From Microbispora hainanensis (GTDB lineage Bacteria > Actinomycetota > Actinomycetes > Streptosporangiales > Streptosporangiaceae): 64,000 bases of DNA. The notes under the pieces were generated by a model that did not search any database, was not told the origin of the DNA, and saw only the letters and a list, made by a program, of their open reading frames with translations. How positions within the stretch are numbered: the first letter of the stretch is position 1; every line of letters begins with the position of its first letter. Of this stretch, positions 1 to 8,311 are shown piece by piece. A program made the position numbers and the translations under genes. The stretch covers positions 25,790 through 89,789 of the forward strand of contig NZ_VIRM01000035.1 of assembly GCF_006874475.1 (NCBI RefSeq), written 5' to 3'.

Positions 1-1755
1 CAGGGTCGCGCCGCCGTAGAGCACGAGTTCGGCGTCGAGCGGGATCCGCTTCCCGATCCGGACGCTCTCGATCTCCTCGAAGGCGACGAACCGGTTCTGC
101 TCGGCCAGGCTCACCGCGGTCGTCGTGCCGAGCAGGTCGCGCATGCGCTGCCGCCCGTTGTCCGACTTGCCGGGATTCGCGACCAGGACGAGCCCCGTGG
201 TCAGCACGAACAGGTCGTGCTCGGCCCCGTCCGCCCGCACGTTCGCCAGGCCTCCGACGACGGCGGACCCAAAGGTGCTCGGGGCCGTGTCGGCCGGTGC
301 GGCCCGGCGGACGTCGACGCCGAGCGCCGCCAGCTCTCCGAGGGCCGCCTGCAGGCCGCCCGGACTGACCGCGAGCGTGGCGATCTTCCCCAGCGGCAGC
401 TCGTCACAGCGTACGCCGCGGAACCGGGCCGGGCCGCTCCAGGAGTGCCACCACCGCCCGACGCCGGACCGCAACGCGGCGAGCCGGATCAGGGTCTCCA
501 GCGGCTCGGCGAACAGCGGGCCCACCTCCCGCCGGGTGGCGGTCGGAAAGAAGGGCTGCGCGATCGTCGTGAGCTGCCCGGCCGCGATGGCGTCGACCAC
601 GTCGGCCAGCCCCACCGCCGGTTTGCCGGTCGTACGGGCGATCATGCGGAGGATCGCGTCGGCGTCGCGCTGGAGCTGCGCGGCGAGGGCCGTCGCGGTG
701 AGCTCGGGCCAGGTCAGCAGGGTGCGCTCTCCGCTGTCGATCGCCACCTGCTGCAGCGCGCGCCCGGCCCAGGCGATGTCCGCGAGCAGCATCGACGCGG
801 GCCGGGTGTCGAGCGGCGCCGCCGTGCGGGGCGCCGCCGCGAGAGCGGCGAGCCGTTCGGACAAGGGCGGATGGGTGTCCCATCTGGAGCCGCTGTCGTC
901 CGGCTCGCGGGCGCGCAGCTCGTCCAGCTCGTCCCGGCGCGCCTCCACCAGCGCGCCGAACCCGGCGAACAGGTCGGCCGGGGCGTGTCCGGACTCCCAG
1001 CCGAGGCGGACGTACTGGTCCAGGAAGAAGTCCCAGGCGGCGGCGAGGACGCGGATCTCGCGCAGCGCGCCGGCCGCCGCGTCGGCTCCCGCCGCCCGGG
1101 CCGAGGCGAGGTCGGCCTCCAGCTCCTGGCGGCGCGACCCCGCCCGGTCGACCAGGAGGTAGAGCCGGGCGTACGCGCGGAAGAGCCAGCCCGCCGGGTT
1201 GTTCGGCCCGATGCGGTCCAGGGTGTGGGCGATCACCAGCCTGCCCCGGTACGCGGGCGCGGACAGGCGGGTGTGGCGTTCGGAGTAGTGCCCGAGCTCG
1301 TGCGCGAGCACGGCCCGCATCTGTCCCACCGTCATGGTCTGCAGCAGCGGCAGCCCGACGTAGAGGCGGCGGCGTCCTCCGGCGAGCCCGAGGAGACGCG
1401 ACTCCTCCTGCACGGCGGCGTTGACCTCCGCGGTGAGCCAGATCTCCTCCGGCATCCGGGTGCGCGCCTCCGCCGCCAGTTCGTGTACGGTCGCCCACAG
1501 CATCGGCGCCCGGTCGGCGGGCAGCAGCAGGCCGGTGGGCGGCTCCGGGCGGGAGCGTGCCGCCCGCCACACGCCCCGGCCGACCGCCCAGGTGGTGGCG
1601 GCGAAGAGCGGCCACAGCAGCTTCACCACGACGAACCCGGCCATCACCGTGGACAGCCACAGGACGAGCGCCACGAGCCCGGCGACCTGCGCGGCCGCCA
1701 GCACGAAGAACCCCGCGAGCATGGCCAGGCTGAACCCGGCCCGAATCGTGTTCAC
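1..1755 (-). CDS. M48-family membrane metallopeptidase (3' end outside window)
   Basis: The reading frame is open from a GTG at 1755 to the left window edge (at least 585 residues), so the C terminus is missing. The N terminus carries two hydrophobic segments (about residues 8-60), then a soluble zinc-protease domain with HELGH at about 152-156. A downstream ELEAD segment fits the third zinc ligand (Glu), and a later HPPLSER motif is typical of M48 enzymes (HtpX/Ste24 type). I infer a membrane-anchored peptidase. The long C-terminal half past the HPPL motif is not recognised. A second in-frame GTG four codons upstream could be the start. It is divergent from the next gene, with only 53 bp between them. 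Substrate unknown. Confidence 0.85.
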   Translation of the reverse strand, partial: MNTIRAGFSLAMLAGFFVLAAAQVAGLVALVLWLSTVMAGFVVVKLLWPLFAATTWAVGRGVWRAARSRPEPPTGLLLPADRAPMLWATVHELAAEARTRMPEEIWLTAEVNAAVQEESRLLGLAGGRRRLYVGLPLLQTMTVGQMRAVLAHELGHYSERHTRLSAPAYRGRLVIAHTLDRIGPNNPAGWLFRAYARLYLLVDRAGSRRQELEADLASARAAGADAAAGALREIRVLAAAWDFFLDQYVRLGWESGHAPADLFAGFGALVEARRDELDELRAREPDDSGSRWDTHPPLSERLAALAAAPRTAAPLDTRPASMLLADIAWAGRALQQVAIDSGERTLLTWPELTATALAAQLQRDADAILRMIARTTGKPAVGLADVVDAIAAGQLTTIAQPFFPTATRREVGPLFAEPLETLIRLAALRSGVGRWWHSWSGPARFRGVRCDELPLGKIATLAVSPGGLQAALGELAALGVDVRRAAPADTAPSTFGSAVVGGLANVRADGAEHDLFVLTTGLVLVANPGKSDNGRQRMRDLLGTTTAVSLAEQNRFVAFEEIESVRIGKRIPLDAELVLYGGATL

Positions 1756-1773
1756 TAGTTCACACACTCTCGA

Positions 1774-1809
1774 TTGAGCTGATCGGCACTTTATGTACCA
1801 TTCGCCGCA
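1774..1809 (+). promoter_or_regulatory. Promoter of the 1809 gene, apparently leaderless
   Basis: A TTGAGC (1774-1779) and TACCAT (1796-1801) pair are 16 bp apart. The -10 box ends 7 nt before the ATG and there is no Shine-Dalgarno, as expected for a leaderless transcript. Confidence 0.55.
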
Positions 1810-2765
1810 TGCCTTTCCGCCTTTTTCAGAGAAGACGTGGAGATATCGATATCGATCCCGCGATGGGTGATCCAGGCGCCGCGGGGCTGCGGTCGGTGCT
1901 GGCGGCCCGCGACTGGCGTTCCGCCGGGTCCTTTCTCCGGTCCGTCACCGATCCGGACGACCGGGCCTTCTACCTGAACGTCTGCGCGTCGGTCAAAGGC
2001 GTGCAGGACTGGGCCGACGAATGGATCGCGGCCGAGCCCGGCTCCACGCTGCCGCTCCTGGTGAAAGGCGCGCACGGGATCAGGTGGGCCTGGGAGGCGC
2101 GCGGCGCCGCCACCGCGGAGCGGACCGGCGAGCAGCAGTTCCGCGAGTTCCACCGGCGCCTCAAGGTGGCCGAGGACTGCCTCGACGAGGTCGTCGAGCG
2201 CGATCCCGGCGACGTGGCGGCGTGGTCGTTCCTCGTCGTCTCCGCACGGGGCCGCGAGGTGGGGCGGGAGGAGACGCTGCGGCGCTTCCACGCGGCGACG
2301 AGCGGGCACCCCTGGCACCTGCACACCCACTCACAGATGCTGCAGTGGCTGTGCGCGAAATGGTTCGGCAGCGAGGAGGAGATGTTCGCCTTCGCCCGGC
2401 GGGCCGTGGCGGACGCGCCTCTTGGCAGCCCGCTGGGCAGACTCGTCGCCGAGGCGCACCTGGAGAAGTGGCTGTCGCTCGACAGGGGCGAGGACGACGC
2501 GTACATGACGCGGCCCGACGTCAGGGCCGAGTTGCGCGCCGCCGCCGATCGCTCCGTGCGCCACCCGGCCTACCGGCGGCGGCCGGGCTGGCCGGAGGAC
2601 CACAACGTGTTCGCCTGCGCCTTCGCCCTGGCGGGCGACCACGTCGCGGCCAAGGAGCGCTTCGAGGCGTTCGGGGATCTGGTGACCGCGATTCCCTGGC
2701 GCTACCTGGGCGATCCCGGCGGGATCTGCGAGAGGTTGCGCCGGGTCGCGCTCGCGTACGCCTAA
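1809..2765 (+). CDS. Conserved hypothetical helical protein
   Basis: A 318-residue soluble protein with no signal peptide or membrane segment. It is rich in Ala, Arg, Glu and Trp, with helical spacing resembling tetratricopeptide or DUF4034-like proteins of actinomycetes. A charged N terminus (QRRRGDIDIDP) precedes the fold. Conserved-looking Trp/His stretches lie in the middle (GHPWHLHTHSQMLQWL) and the C-terminal half ends in LAYA. The ATG is chosen because a promoter ends 7 nt before it. No enzyme motif is visible and I do not recognise a function. The neighbouring M48 peptidase is divergent and gives no operon context. Confidence 0.7.
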   Translation: MPFRLFQRRRGDIDIDPAMGDPGAAGLRSVLAARDWRSAGSFLRSVTDPDDRAFYLNVCASVKGVQDWADEWIAAEPGSTLPLLVKGAHGIRWAWEARGAATAERTGEQQFREFHRRLKVAEDCLDEVVERDPGDVAAWSFLVVSARGREVGREETLRRFHAATSGHPWHLHTHSQMLQWLCAKWFGSEEEMFAFARRAVADAPLGSPLGRLVAEAHLEKWLSLDRGEDDAYMTRPDVRAELRAAADRSVRHPAYRRRPGWPEDHNVFACAFALAGDHVAAKERFEAFGDLVTAIPWRYLGDPGGICERLRRVALAYA

Positions 2766-3031
2766 CCGCCCACTGGCTCCCGCCCGGCAGGGCAACCGGA
2801 TTCCAAGCGGACGGCAAGTGGCGGGCGCGACAGTGGCCGCATGGGTGTCGTCTCCGATTTCCGCGTGGCCCGCCTCACCCGGCTGGGTCCGTCCGAGCAG
2901 GGCGAAGGCGCGACGGCGCCCGCCGCGCCCGCGCAGGGATGATCACCTGTCCCGACTTGGACGCTTTGCAGCGAACAGGAAGCGTGTCACGATAAATGAT
3001 CACGGCGTTTGCGAGGGAGAGGGGGCGGACG

Positions 3032-4993
3032 ATGCCGCCTGCGATCGTCGGGCATGAAGGTCCACTTGCCGGTCAGCGTTTCCCGATCGACGACAAGCCG
3101 ATCACCTTCGGCCGCAGAGGCGACAACAGTGTGGTGATCACGAGCGAGAGGGCCTCGCGCTTCCACGCGGAGCTGCGCCGCGAGGCCGAGGGCTACGTGC
3201 TGCTCGACCGGGGCAGCAGCAACGGGACGCTGGTCAACGGCGCGCGCGTCACCAGGCATGTGCTCCAGCCCGGCGACACGATCGCCATCGGAGGCGAGAC
3301 GTTCCGCTTCGAGGCGTTCGACGACTCCGTGACGGTGCTGAACACCTCCCTGATGCAGCGGTTCCGCCCGTCGGTTCCGGACGTCGAACCGGAGCAGGTG
3401 TTGCACGTCACCGTCTCCGGTGGCGGGCCCGTCGGGCTGGCCTTCGCCCTGCTCCTCGACCACCTCATGGGGCAACGCGTCACCATCACGATCTACGACG
3501 GCCGCTGGACCGAGGACGGCTCGCGCGTCGTGTGGAAGAACGCCGCGCAGGGCAACAACCGGCGGCAGCAGGTCGTGACCGTGCAGAGCCGCCAATATCT
3601 GAATCTGCCGGAGGACGTCCAGCAGCGGCTGTTCACCGAGGGGTCCTACAGCGAGATGTGGCCGGCCGGTCCGGACTCGATCCGCGGCTGCGGCCCGCGG
3701 AACATCCGGATCGCCCACATCGAGGACACCCTGCTGGAGATGGCGAACGAGAGATCCGCCCGCATCCGCCTGGTGCCCGAGAAATTCGACGTCGCGCAGC
3801 GCCAGGACACCGTGGCCAAGGAGCACGTGCTCGCCATCTGCGAGGGAGGGCGCTCGCGGACCCGCGAGCACTTCACCGACAGGTTCGGCCGGGCCGACGA
3901 ATCGATCTTCTCGCTCGACGGCCGCCACCTGCAGGACGTGGTGCTGGGGATCCGGGTGAAGTCCGGCCTGCCTGACCCGGCGATCGTGCTGCTGACCGTG
4001 GCGCAGAACCGCTTCCTGCTGAACTCGCTGCGTGGCGAGGGCTTCCTGAACATGCGGCTCACCGACGACGAGGCCGCGGAGGTCGTGGGCATCGACCCCG
4101 TCCGGCACGTGTTCGAGGAGTGCGTCGCCTCCAGCCCCTGCCTGATGGAGCGCACCCAGGACGGGGACTTCCACTGCTCGACCCACCACACGCTGTTCCT
4201 GCCCGCCCTGATCAAGGGGTCGGCACTGTGGAAGCGGGCGCAGGAAGGGCTCGCGCTCTTCGGCGTCGCCGACGGCGACGTGAGCGCGGTCACGGCCTTC
4301 CGGCTGGACATGGTGCAGCGGCCGCGGTTCACCGCCCGGTTGTTCTCCCCCACCTCGACCACTCCCGGGACGTACGGGTTCCTCCTGGGCGACGCGGCCA
4401 ACGCGATCCACTTCTGGCCGGGGCGGGGGCTCAACAGCGGCCTGGCGTCGGCCATCTCGCTGGCCCGGTCGCTCAACCGCAACTGGCGCGGCAGGCCGTT
4501 CCGGGACGCCGACTTCGTCCGGCACGAGGCGGCGATGTCGATGCTGCAATATCGGCACAAGAGCCGCGCGTGGAACGCGATGGTGACCACCGACGAGCAG
4601 GGGGTCACCCGGGCGATCAAGGACACGATCGTGCAGGGCATCGAGGAGGGCAGCGCCACCCCGGACCGGGAAGCGGACATCGACGCCTTGATGGAGCGCC
4701 TGCGGCAGATCCGCGACCGCCTGTCACCCCGTGTGCCCGGCATGCCCGACGACGCGACGCTCCTCCGGCACCTGCATGGACTGAGCAGCGAGACGCTGCA
4801 CACCCTGCTGGTGAGCGAAGCCTGGGAGACGCTGACGGTCGGCGGCGAGGAAGTCGACATCGACATCTTCGACCAGCCGGTCGCCGCTGCGTCCCCCGCG
4901 GCCTCCCCCGCCACGTCCCCTGTGGAGGGAGCGCTCGTCGCGCGGCGGGCGGACGGGCAGAGCGGGCGGCCCGGCGGCACGCCCTCCGGCTGA
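3032..4993 (+). CDS. FHA domain fused to a MICAL-like FAD monooxygenase
   Basis: About 653 residues. An FHA phosphopeptide-binding domain occupies roughly 1-100, with GR (27-28), SRFH (42-45) and GSSNGT (61-66) all intact. A Rossmann FAD site follows (VSGGGPVGLA, about 128-137, then YDGR near 155-158). Near residues 447-470 is a second FAD motif, GDAANAIHFWPGRGLNSG; the GD followed by FWP-G-G resembles MICAL-type flavin monooxygenases. The C terminus is helical with a Pro/Ala/Ser tail. I infer a flavoprotein recruited to phosphothreonine partners; the substrate is unknown. ATG 3032 is chosen over the in-frame ATG 2996 because a strong GA-rich ribosome site lies just upstream. Monocistronic between unrelated genes. 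Confidence 0.8.
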   Translation: MPPAIVGHEGPLAGQRFPIDDKPITFGRRGDNSVVITSERASRFHAELRREAEGYVLLDRGSSNGTLVNGARVTRHVLQPGDTIAIGGETFRFEAFDDSVTVLNTSLMQRFRPSVPDVEPEQVLHVTVSGGGPVGLAFALLLDHLMGQRVTITIYDGRWTEDGSRVVWKNAAQGNNRRQQVVTVQSRQYLNLPEDVQQRLFTEGSYSEMWPAGPDSIRGCGPRNIRIAHIEDTLLEMANERSARIRLVPEKFDVAQRQDTVAKEHVLAICEGGRSRTREHFTDRFGRADESIFSLDGRHLQDVVLGIRVKSGLPDPAIVLLTVAQNRFLLNSLRGEGFLNMRLTDDEAAEVVGIDPVRHVFEECVASSPCLMERTQDGDFHCSTHHTLFLPALIKGSALWKRAQEGLALFGVADGDVSAVTAFRLDMVQRPRFTARLFSPTSTTPGTYGFLLGDAANAIHFWPGRGLNSGLASAISLARSLNRNWRGRPFRDADFVRHEAAMSMLQYRHKSRAWNAMVTTDEQGVTRAIKDTIVQGIEEGSATPDREADIDALMERLRQIRDRLSPRVPGMPDDATLLRHLHGLSSETLHTLLVSEAWETLTVGGEEVDIDIFDQPVAAASPAASPATSPVEGALVARRADGQSGRPGGTPSG

Positions 4994-4995
4994 CG

Positions 4996-5055
4996 CCGCT
5001 GCGCGAAAACCCGCTGCGCGAAAACCCGCTGCACCAAAAACCGCTGCGCAAAACA
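4996..5055. repeat. 15-bp tandem repeat, four copies, after the FHA gene stop
   Basis: Four 15-bp units (4996-5010, 5011-5025, 5026-5040, 5041-5055) begin 3 nt after the TGA at 4991-4993. The first two are identical (CCGCTGCGCGAAAAC) and the last two are diverged. The A-rich ends stand out from the surrounding G+C. Confidence 0.9.
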
Positions 5056-5143
5056 CGGAACCGGCCCGGGCCGTCCGGCGGAGTAGAGGCGAGAGGCGCG
5101 ACAGCGCCCACGGAAGGATAGCCTCTATGAACGGACAAAACGG

Positions 5144-5833
5144 GTGGTGAGGACGGTATCCGGCGACCTGCGATTCCCCTCGGTCGCCCCGGCTCACGAA
5201 CCCGGCGGCTCCCGCGACGGCACCGAACCAGGTCCCGGAGCCGGTTCCGAAGCCCGCATTCGGCCGCATGACGCCGAGCCGAGCGACGCGGGGCTGATCG
5301 AGGCGTCGCTGACCGCGCCCGAGCGGTTCGCCGGCGTCTTCGACCGGCACGCGGACGAGATCCACGCCTATGCCGGCCGCCGTCTCGGCCCGGAGCACGC
5401 CGACGACGTGACGGCCGAGACGTTCCTCGTGGCGTTCCGCAAGCGGCACCGCTACGACACCTCGCGGCCGGACGCCAGGCCCTGGTTGTACGGCATCGCC
5501 GCCAACCTCATCTCCGGGCACCGCCGCTCGGAGGTCCGGCGCCTGCGGGCGCTCGCCCGCGCGCCCCGCGACGCCGACGAACGCGGCCTCCACGAGGAGG
5601 AACGCGGAGCGGAGCGGGCGAGCGCCGCCGCCCTGCGGCCCGCCCTCGCCGCCGCGCTGGCCAGGCTGTCGTCCGCCGAGCGCGACCTGCTCCTGCTGGT
5701 CGCCTGGGCCGACCTCTCCTACGAGGAGGCGGCCGAGGCGCTGAAGATCCCCATCGGCACGGTCCGCTCGCGCCTCCACCGCGTGCGCGCGAAGCTGCGC
5801 CGCCATCTCGACCTTCCCGAGGAGAACGTGTGA
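5144..5833 (+). CDS. ECF RNA polymerase sigma factor
   Basis: 229 residues with the sigma-70 region 2 and region 4 layout. Region 2 is around residues 60-125 (FDRHADEIHAYAGRRLG, then DDVTAETFLVAFR, then WLYGIAANL). A variable linker follows, and region 4 has a helix-turn-helix near 185-220 (LSYEEAAEALKIPIGTVRSR). A roughly 45-residue Pro/Gly/Glu-rich N-terminal extension precedes region 2. It redirects RNA polymerase core to an unknown regulon. The stop overlaps the start of the next gene (TGATG), indicating co-transcription and translational coupling. No classical anti-sigma factor is recognisable; the downstream membrane-linked protein may take that place. GTG start; a TAGCCT -10-like box lies at 5119. 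Confidence 0.9.
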   Translation: MVRTVSGDLRFPSVAPAHEPGGSRDGTEPGPGAGSEARIRPHDAEPSDAGLIEASLTAPERFAGVFDRHADEIHAYAGRRLGPEHADDVTAETFLVAFRKRHRYDTSRPDARPWLYGIAANLISGHRRSEVRRLRALARAPRDADERGLHEEERGAERASAAALRPALAAALARLSSAERDLLLLVAWADLSYEEAAEALKIPIGTVRSRLHRVRAKLRRHLDLPEENV

Positions 5834-6861
5834 TGACCGACGAGATCGACCTGGTGGCGCGGGAACGGCCCGACGTCGCCCCCTACTCCCTGGCGGCCAA
5901 GGCGGCCGTGCGGCGGCGGCTGACCGACCCGGGGAGCCGTCCCGCCCGCCCCCGCCCCCGTCCGTACATGCTGCTCGCGGGCGGGACGGCGCTGCTGGCC
6001 GCGGCGGGCGTCACCGCCGTCATCATGAGCCCGGCGGAGCCGGAGCCCCGGCCGGTGACGGTGAGCGCCGGGGTTGTGAGCCTGCCGAAGGTGTCGAACA
6101 TGTCGGCCGAGGAGGTGCTGGGCAAGGCGGCCCGCGCGGTGACCGACCTGTCCCCGCGCGACGACCAGTTCGTCAAGGTCAGCTCCCAGACGATGTACGA
6201 GGCCGTCATGGTCGGCGAGGACAAGAAGCAATCTCGTTACCTCTACCGGACGAAGCGGACGATCTGGCTGTCGGCCGACGGCACGAAGGACGGCGCGCTG
6301 AAGGTCGAGTATCTGGAGCCCCGGGCGTACCCCGGCTGGCCGATCCCGCCGGAGGCGTACCAGCAGAAGGGCACCGCGTGGATGCGGCTCCCGGCATGCA
6401 ACAACGTGCGGGACACCGCCTACACGAGCCTGAAGAGGCTGCCCGCCGACCCGGAGAAGATGCGCGCCTACCTGTACGGCCGGCCGCGCGGCGACAACCC
6501 GCCCGACACCGGCGCGTGGACGGCCGTCGGCGACCTGCTGCGGGAGACGTACGTGCCGGCGCCCCAGCGCAAGGCGCTGTTCAAGGCCGCCGCCACGATC
6601 CCCGGGGTCACGGTCAACGAGAGCGCCGAGGACGCGGCCGGACGGACCGGCATCGGCGTCGGCCGGGTCTCCGGCGGGGTGCGCCAGGAGATCATCTTCG
6701 ACCCCTCCAGCTATGAGCTGCTCGGCGAGCGCGGCATCGTGGTGGACGCGAAGGAGGCGCAGGCGCCCGCCGGGAGCCTGGTGGCCTCGACCGCCCAGCT
6801 GGAGGTCACGGTCGACGACAGCGCGCCGAAGGTCGACGACCCCGCCGCCGGCTGCGACTGA
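5833..6861 (+). CDS. CU044_5270-family protein, sigma-factor partner
   Basis: 342 residues. The N-terminal ~45 residues are cytoplasmic and Arg-rich. One membrane segment follows (MLLAGGTALLAAAGVTAVIM, about 48-67), then a large extracytoplasmic domain with motifs of the CU044_5270 family (MSAEEVLGKAARAVTD, near residues 95-110). That family commonly sits directly behind ECF sigma genes in Streptosporangiales and relatives. The gene starts at the ATG inside the TGATG overlap with the sigma stop; a GTG one codon upstream is possible. The topology would suit a sensor or anti-sigma-like role, but no anti-sigma domain is visible, so this is inference. Confidence 0.8.
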   Translation: MTDEIDLVARERPDVAPYSLAAKAAVRRRLTDPGSRPARPRPRPYMLLAGGTALLAAAGVTAVIMSPAEPEPRPVTVSAGVVSLPKVSNMSAEEVLGKAARAVTDLSPRDDQFVKVSSQTMYEAVMVGEDKKQSRYLYRTKRTIWLSADGTKDGALKVEYLEPRAYPGWPIPPEAYQQKGTAWMRLPACNNVRDTAYTSLKRLPADPEKMRAYLYGRPRGDNPPDTGAWTAVGDLLRETYVPAPQRKALFKAAATIPGVTVNESAEDAAGRTGIGVGRVSGGVRQEIIFDPSSYELLGERGIVVDAKEAQAPAGSLVASTAQLEVTVDDSAPKVDDPAAGCD

Positions 6862-6924
6862 CCCCGCGCGCCACTCGATCCCGCGGTGACGCGGATCGCG
6901 CGGCTAAATGTCGGTGGTGATCTC

Positions 6925-6937
6925 TAGCCTCCGGCAC
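6925..6937 (+). promoter_or_regulatory. -10 box of the SWIM gene (leaderless layout)
   Basis: TAGCCT at 6925-6930 ends 7 nt before the ATG at 6938. There is no Shine-Dalgarno, and an upstream in-frame ATG at 6908 would lie upstream of this box. Confidence 0.4.
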
Positions 6938-8311
6938 ATGACAAACGCGACGCAGGCGTACAGCTACGCCGCGCCTTCGATGCTGGTGGACGGGCGTCTC
7001 GGGCTCTCGACGTCCGGGGGCAGGGCCCTGAGCGGCCCCGCCGTGGCGCCGAGGTTCTTCAGCGGGGTGGTGACCCAGGCGGCCCCCGCGGCGGCGGCCC
7101 TGCTGGGCGTGGCCGACGTGGCCCTCACCCGTTATCACCAGCCGCGTCCGGGGTGGACCCGCGATCCGGTCGTCACGTGCGGCGGCGACCGGCTGCGGCT
7201 CGAGTCGTTCTCCGCCTGCGGCGGCGTGTACGCCCGGCTCGACCTGCTCGGGGACGCCCTGGACGGCGAGGTGTTCGACCGGGGGACGACCAACGTCGAC
7301 GTCAACGGCGCGCTGCGGGAGGCGCTGGCCCGCGTGGGCCCGCGCGACCCGCTGCACCTCGGGGTCGGCGCCGACGAGCTCACGGTGACCACGCTCGACG
7401 GCGCGGTGGTGGAGAAGAAGGTGCCGCTGCCCGAGCGGTGGCTGCGGGGGTTCGCCGAGGTTCAGGTGATCGCGGCGCGGATGGACCTGCGGGCCGAGCT
7501 GCAGGGGATGAGCGCGGTGCGGTTCCTGCGGTCCCTGCCCAAGCGGGCGACGGCCGACCTGTGGGTCGCCCCCGCGGACCGCGACCTGCGCGTCGCCGAC
7601 CGGCCCGGCCCCGGATCGGTGTGCCTGTCCGGCGTGGGCCGCCTGGCGACGCTGCTGCCCCTGCTCCGCTTCGCCAGAAGCCTCAAGGTGTACGGCCCGG
7701 CCTCCCCCGGCGGCCCGGCGTCGAGCGCGTGGGAGCTGGAGCTGCCCGGCATGCGTTACACGCTGGTCCTGTCGCCCGAGCGCTGGCGCGGATTCTCCGG
7801 CGAGGGCGCGGTGCTGACCGACCTCGCCACCGACGAGGCCGAGGCCGACGCCGACGTGGTGGGGATGCTGCTCAACTTCGAGCCCGAGGTGGAGATCGGC
7901 CTGCTGGCCGACCGCGCCGGGCTGTCCTCCAGCCGGGTGCGGGCCGCCCTCACCCAGCTCGGCACGGCGGGGCGCGTCGGCTACGACCTGTCCGAGGCGG
8001 CGTACTTCCACCGTGAGCTGCCCTACGACCGGGAGCACGTGCAGCACCTCAACCCGCGGCTGACGGCCGCGCGGGCGCTGGTCGCGGCCGGCGCCGTGGA
8101 GGTCACGGGCGACACGGCACGCGTACGGACCGACGGTGGGCTGCGGGAGGTCGGTCTGACCGACGGATCGTGCACCTGCCCCTGGTGGTGGGATCATCGC
8201 GGCTCACGCGGGCCGTGCAAACACGTGCTCGCGGCCAGGATCGCCGCGCGGGCCGGCACGGACGCCGGCATGAGGGCGGTCGTGGAGACGAGCCCGGAGC
8301 TCGTCCGATGA
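6938..8311 (+). CDS. SWIM zinc-finger protein
   Basis: 457 residues. The C terminus holds a SWIM zinc finger (about 411-430): CTCPWWWD, then a spacer and GPCKH, giving the C-x-C-xn-C-x-H ligands of SWIM domains, which bind DNA or protein. The preceding 400 residues are a long alpha/beta region without a recognised catalytic motif; LSSSRVRAALTQLGTAGRVGYD (about 330-350) looks like a winged helix. The stop codon overlaps the ATG of the DUF6493 gene (ATGA), so the two are translationally coupled. This pairing is recurrent in actinobacteria, where SWIM proteins also accompany MoxR-VWA cassettes; no such ATPase is present here. The start at 6938 is supported by the -10 box 7 nt upstream. Confidence 0.85.
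   Translation: MTNATQAYSYAAPSMLVDGRLGLSTSGGRALSGPAVAPRFFSGVVTQAAPAAAALLGVADVALTRYHQPRPGWTRDPVVTCGGDRLRLESFSACGGVYARLDLLGDALDGEVFDRGTTNVDVNGALREALARVGPRDPLHLGVGADELTVTTLDGAVVEKKVPLPERWLRGFAEVQVIAARMDLRAELQGMSAVRFLRSLPKRATADLWVAPADRDLRVADRPGPGSVCLSGVGRLATLLPLLRFARSLKVYGPASPGGPASSAWELELPGMRYTLVLSPERWRGFSGEGAVLTDLATDEAEADADVVGMLLNFEPEVEIGLLADRAGLSSSRVRAALTQLGTAGRVGYDLSEAAYFHRELPYDREHVQHLNPRLTAARALVAAGAVEVTGDTARVRTDGGLREVGLTDGSCTCPWWWDHRGSRGPCKHVLAARIAARAGTDAGMRAVVETSPELVR

Noticed and set aside
404..1660. 418-codon frame on the minus strand
   Set aside because: It is a shifted frame of the M48 peptidase, whose true frame contains HELGH and is open to the window edge.
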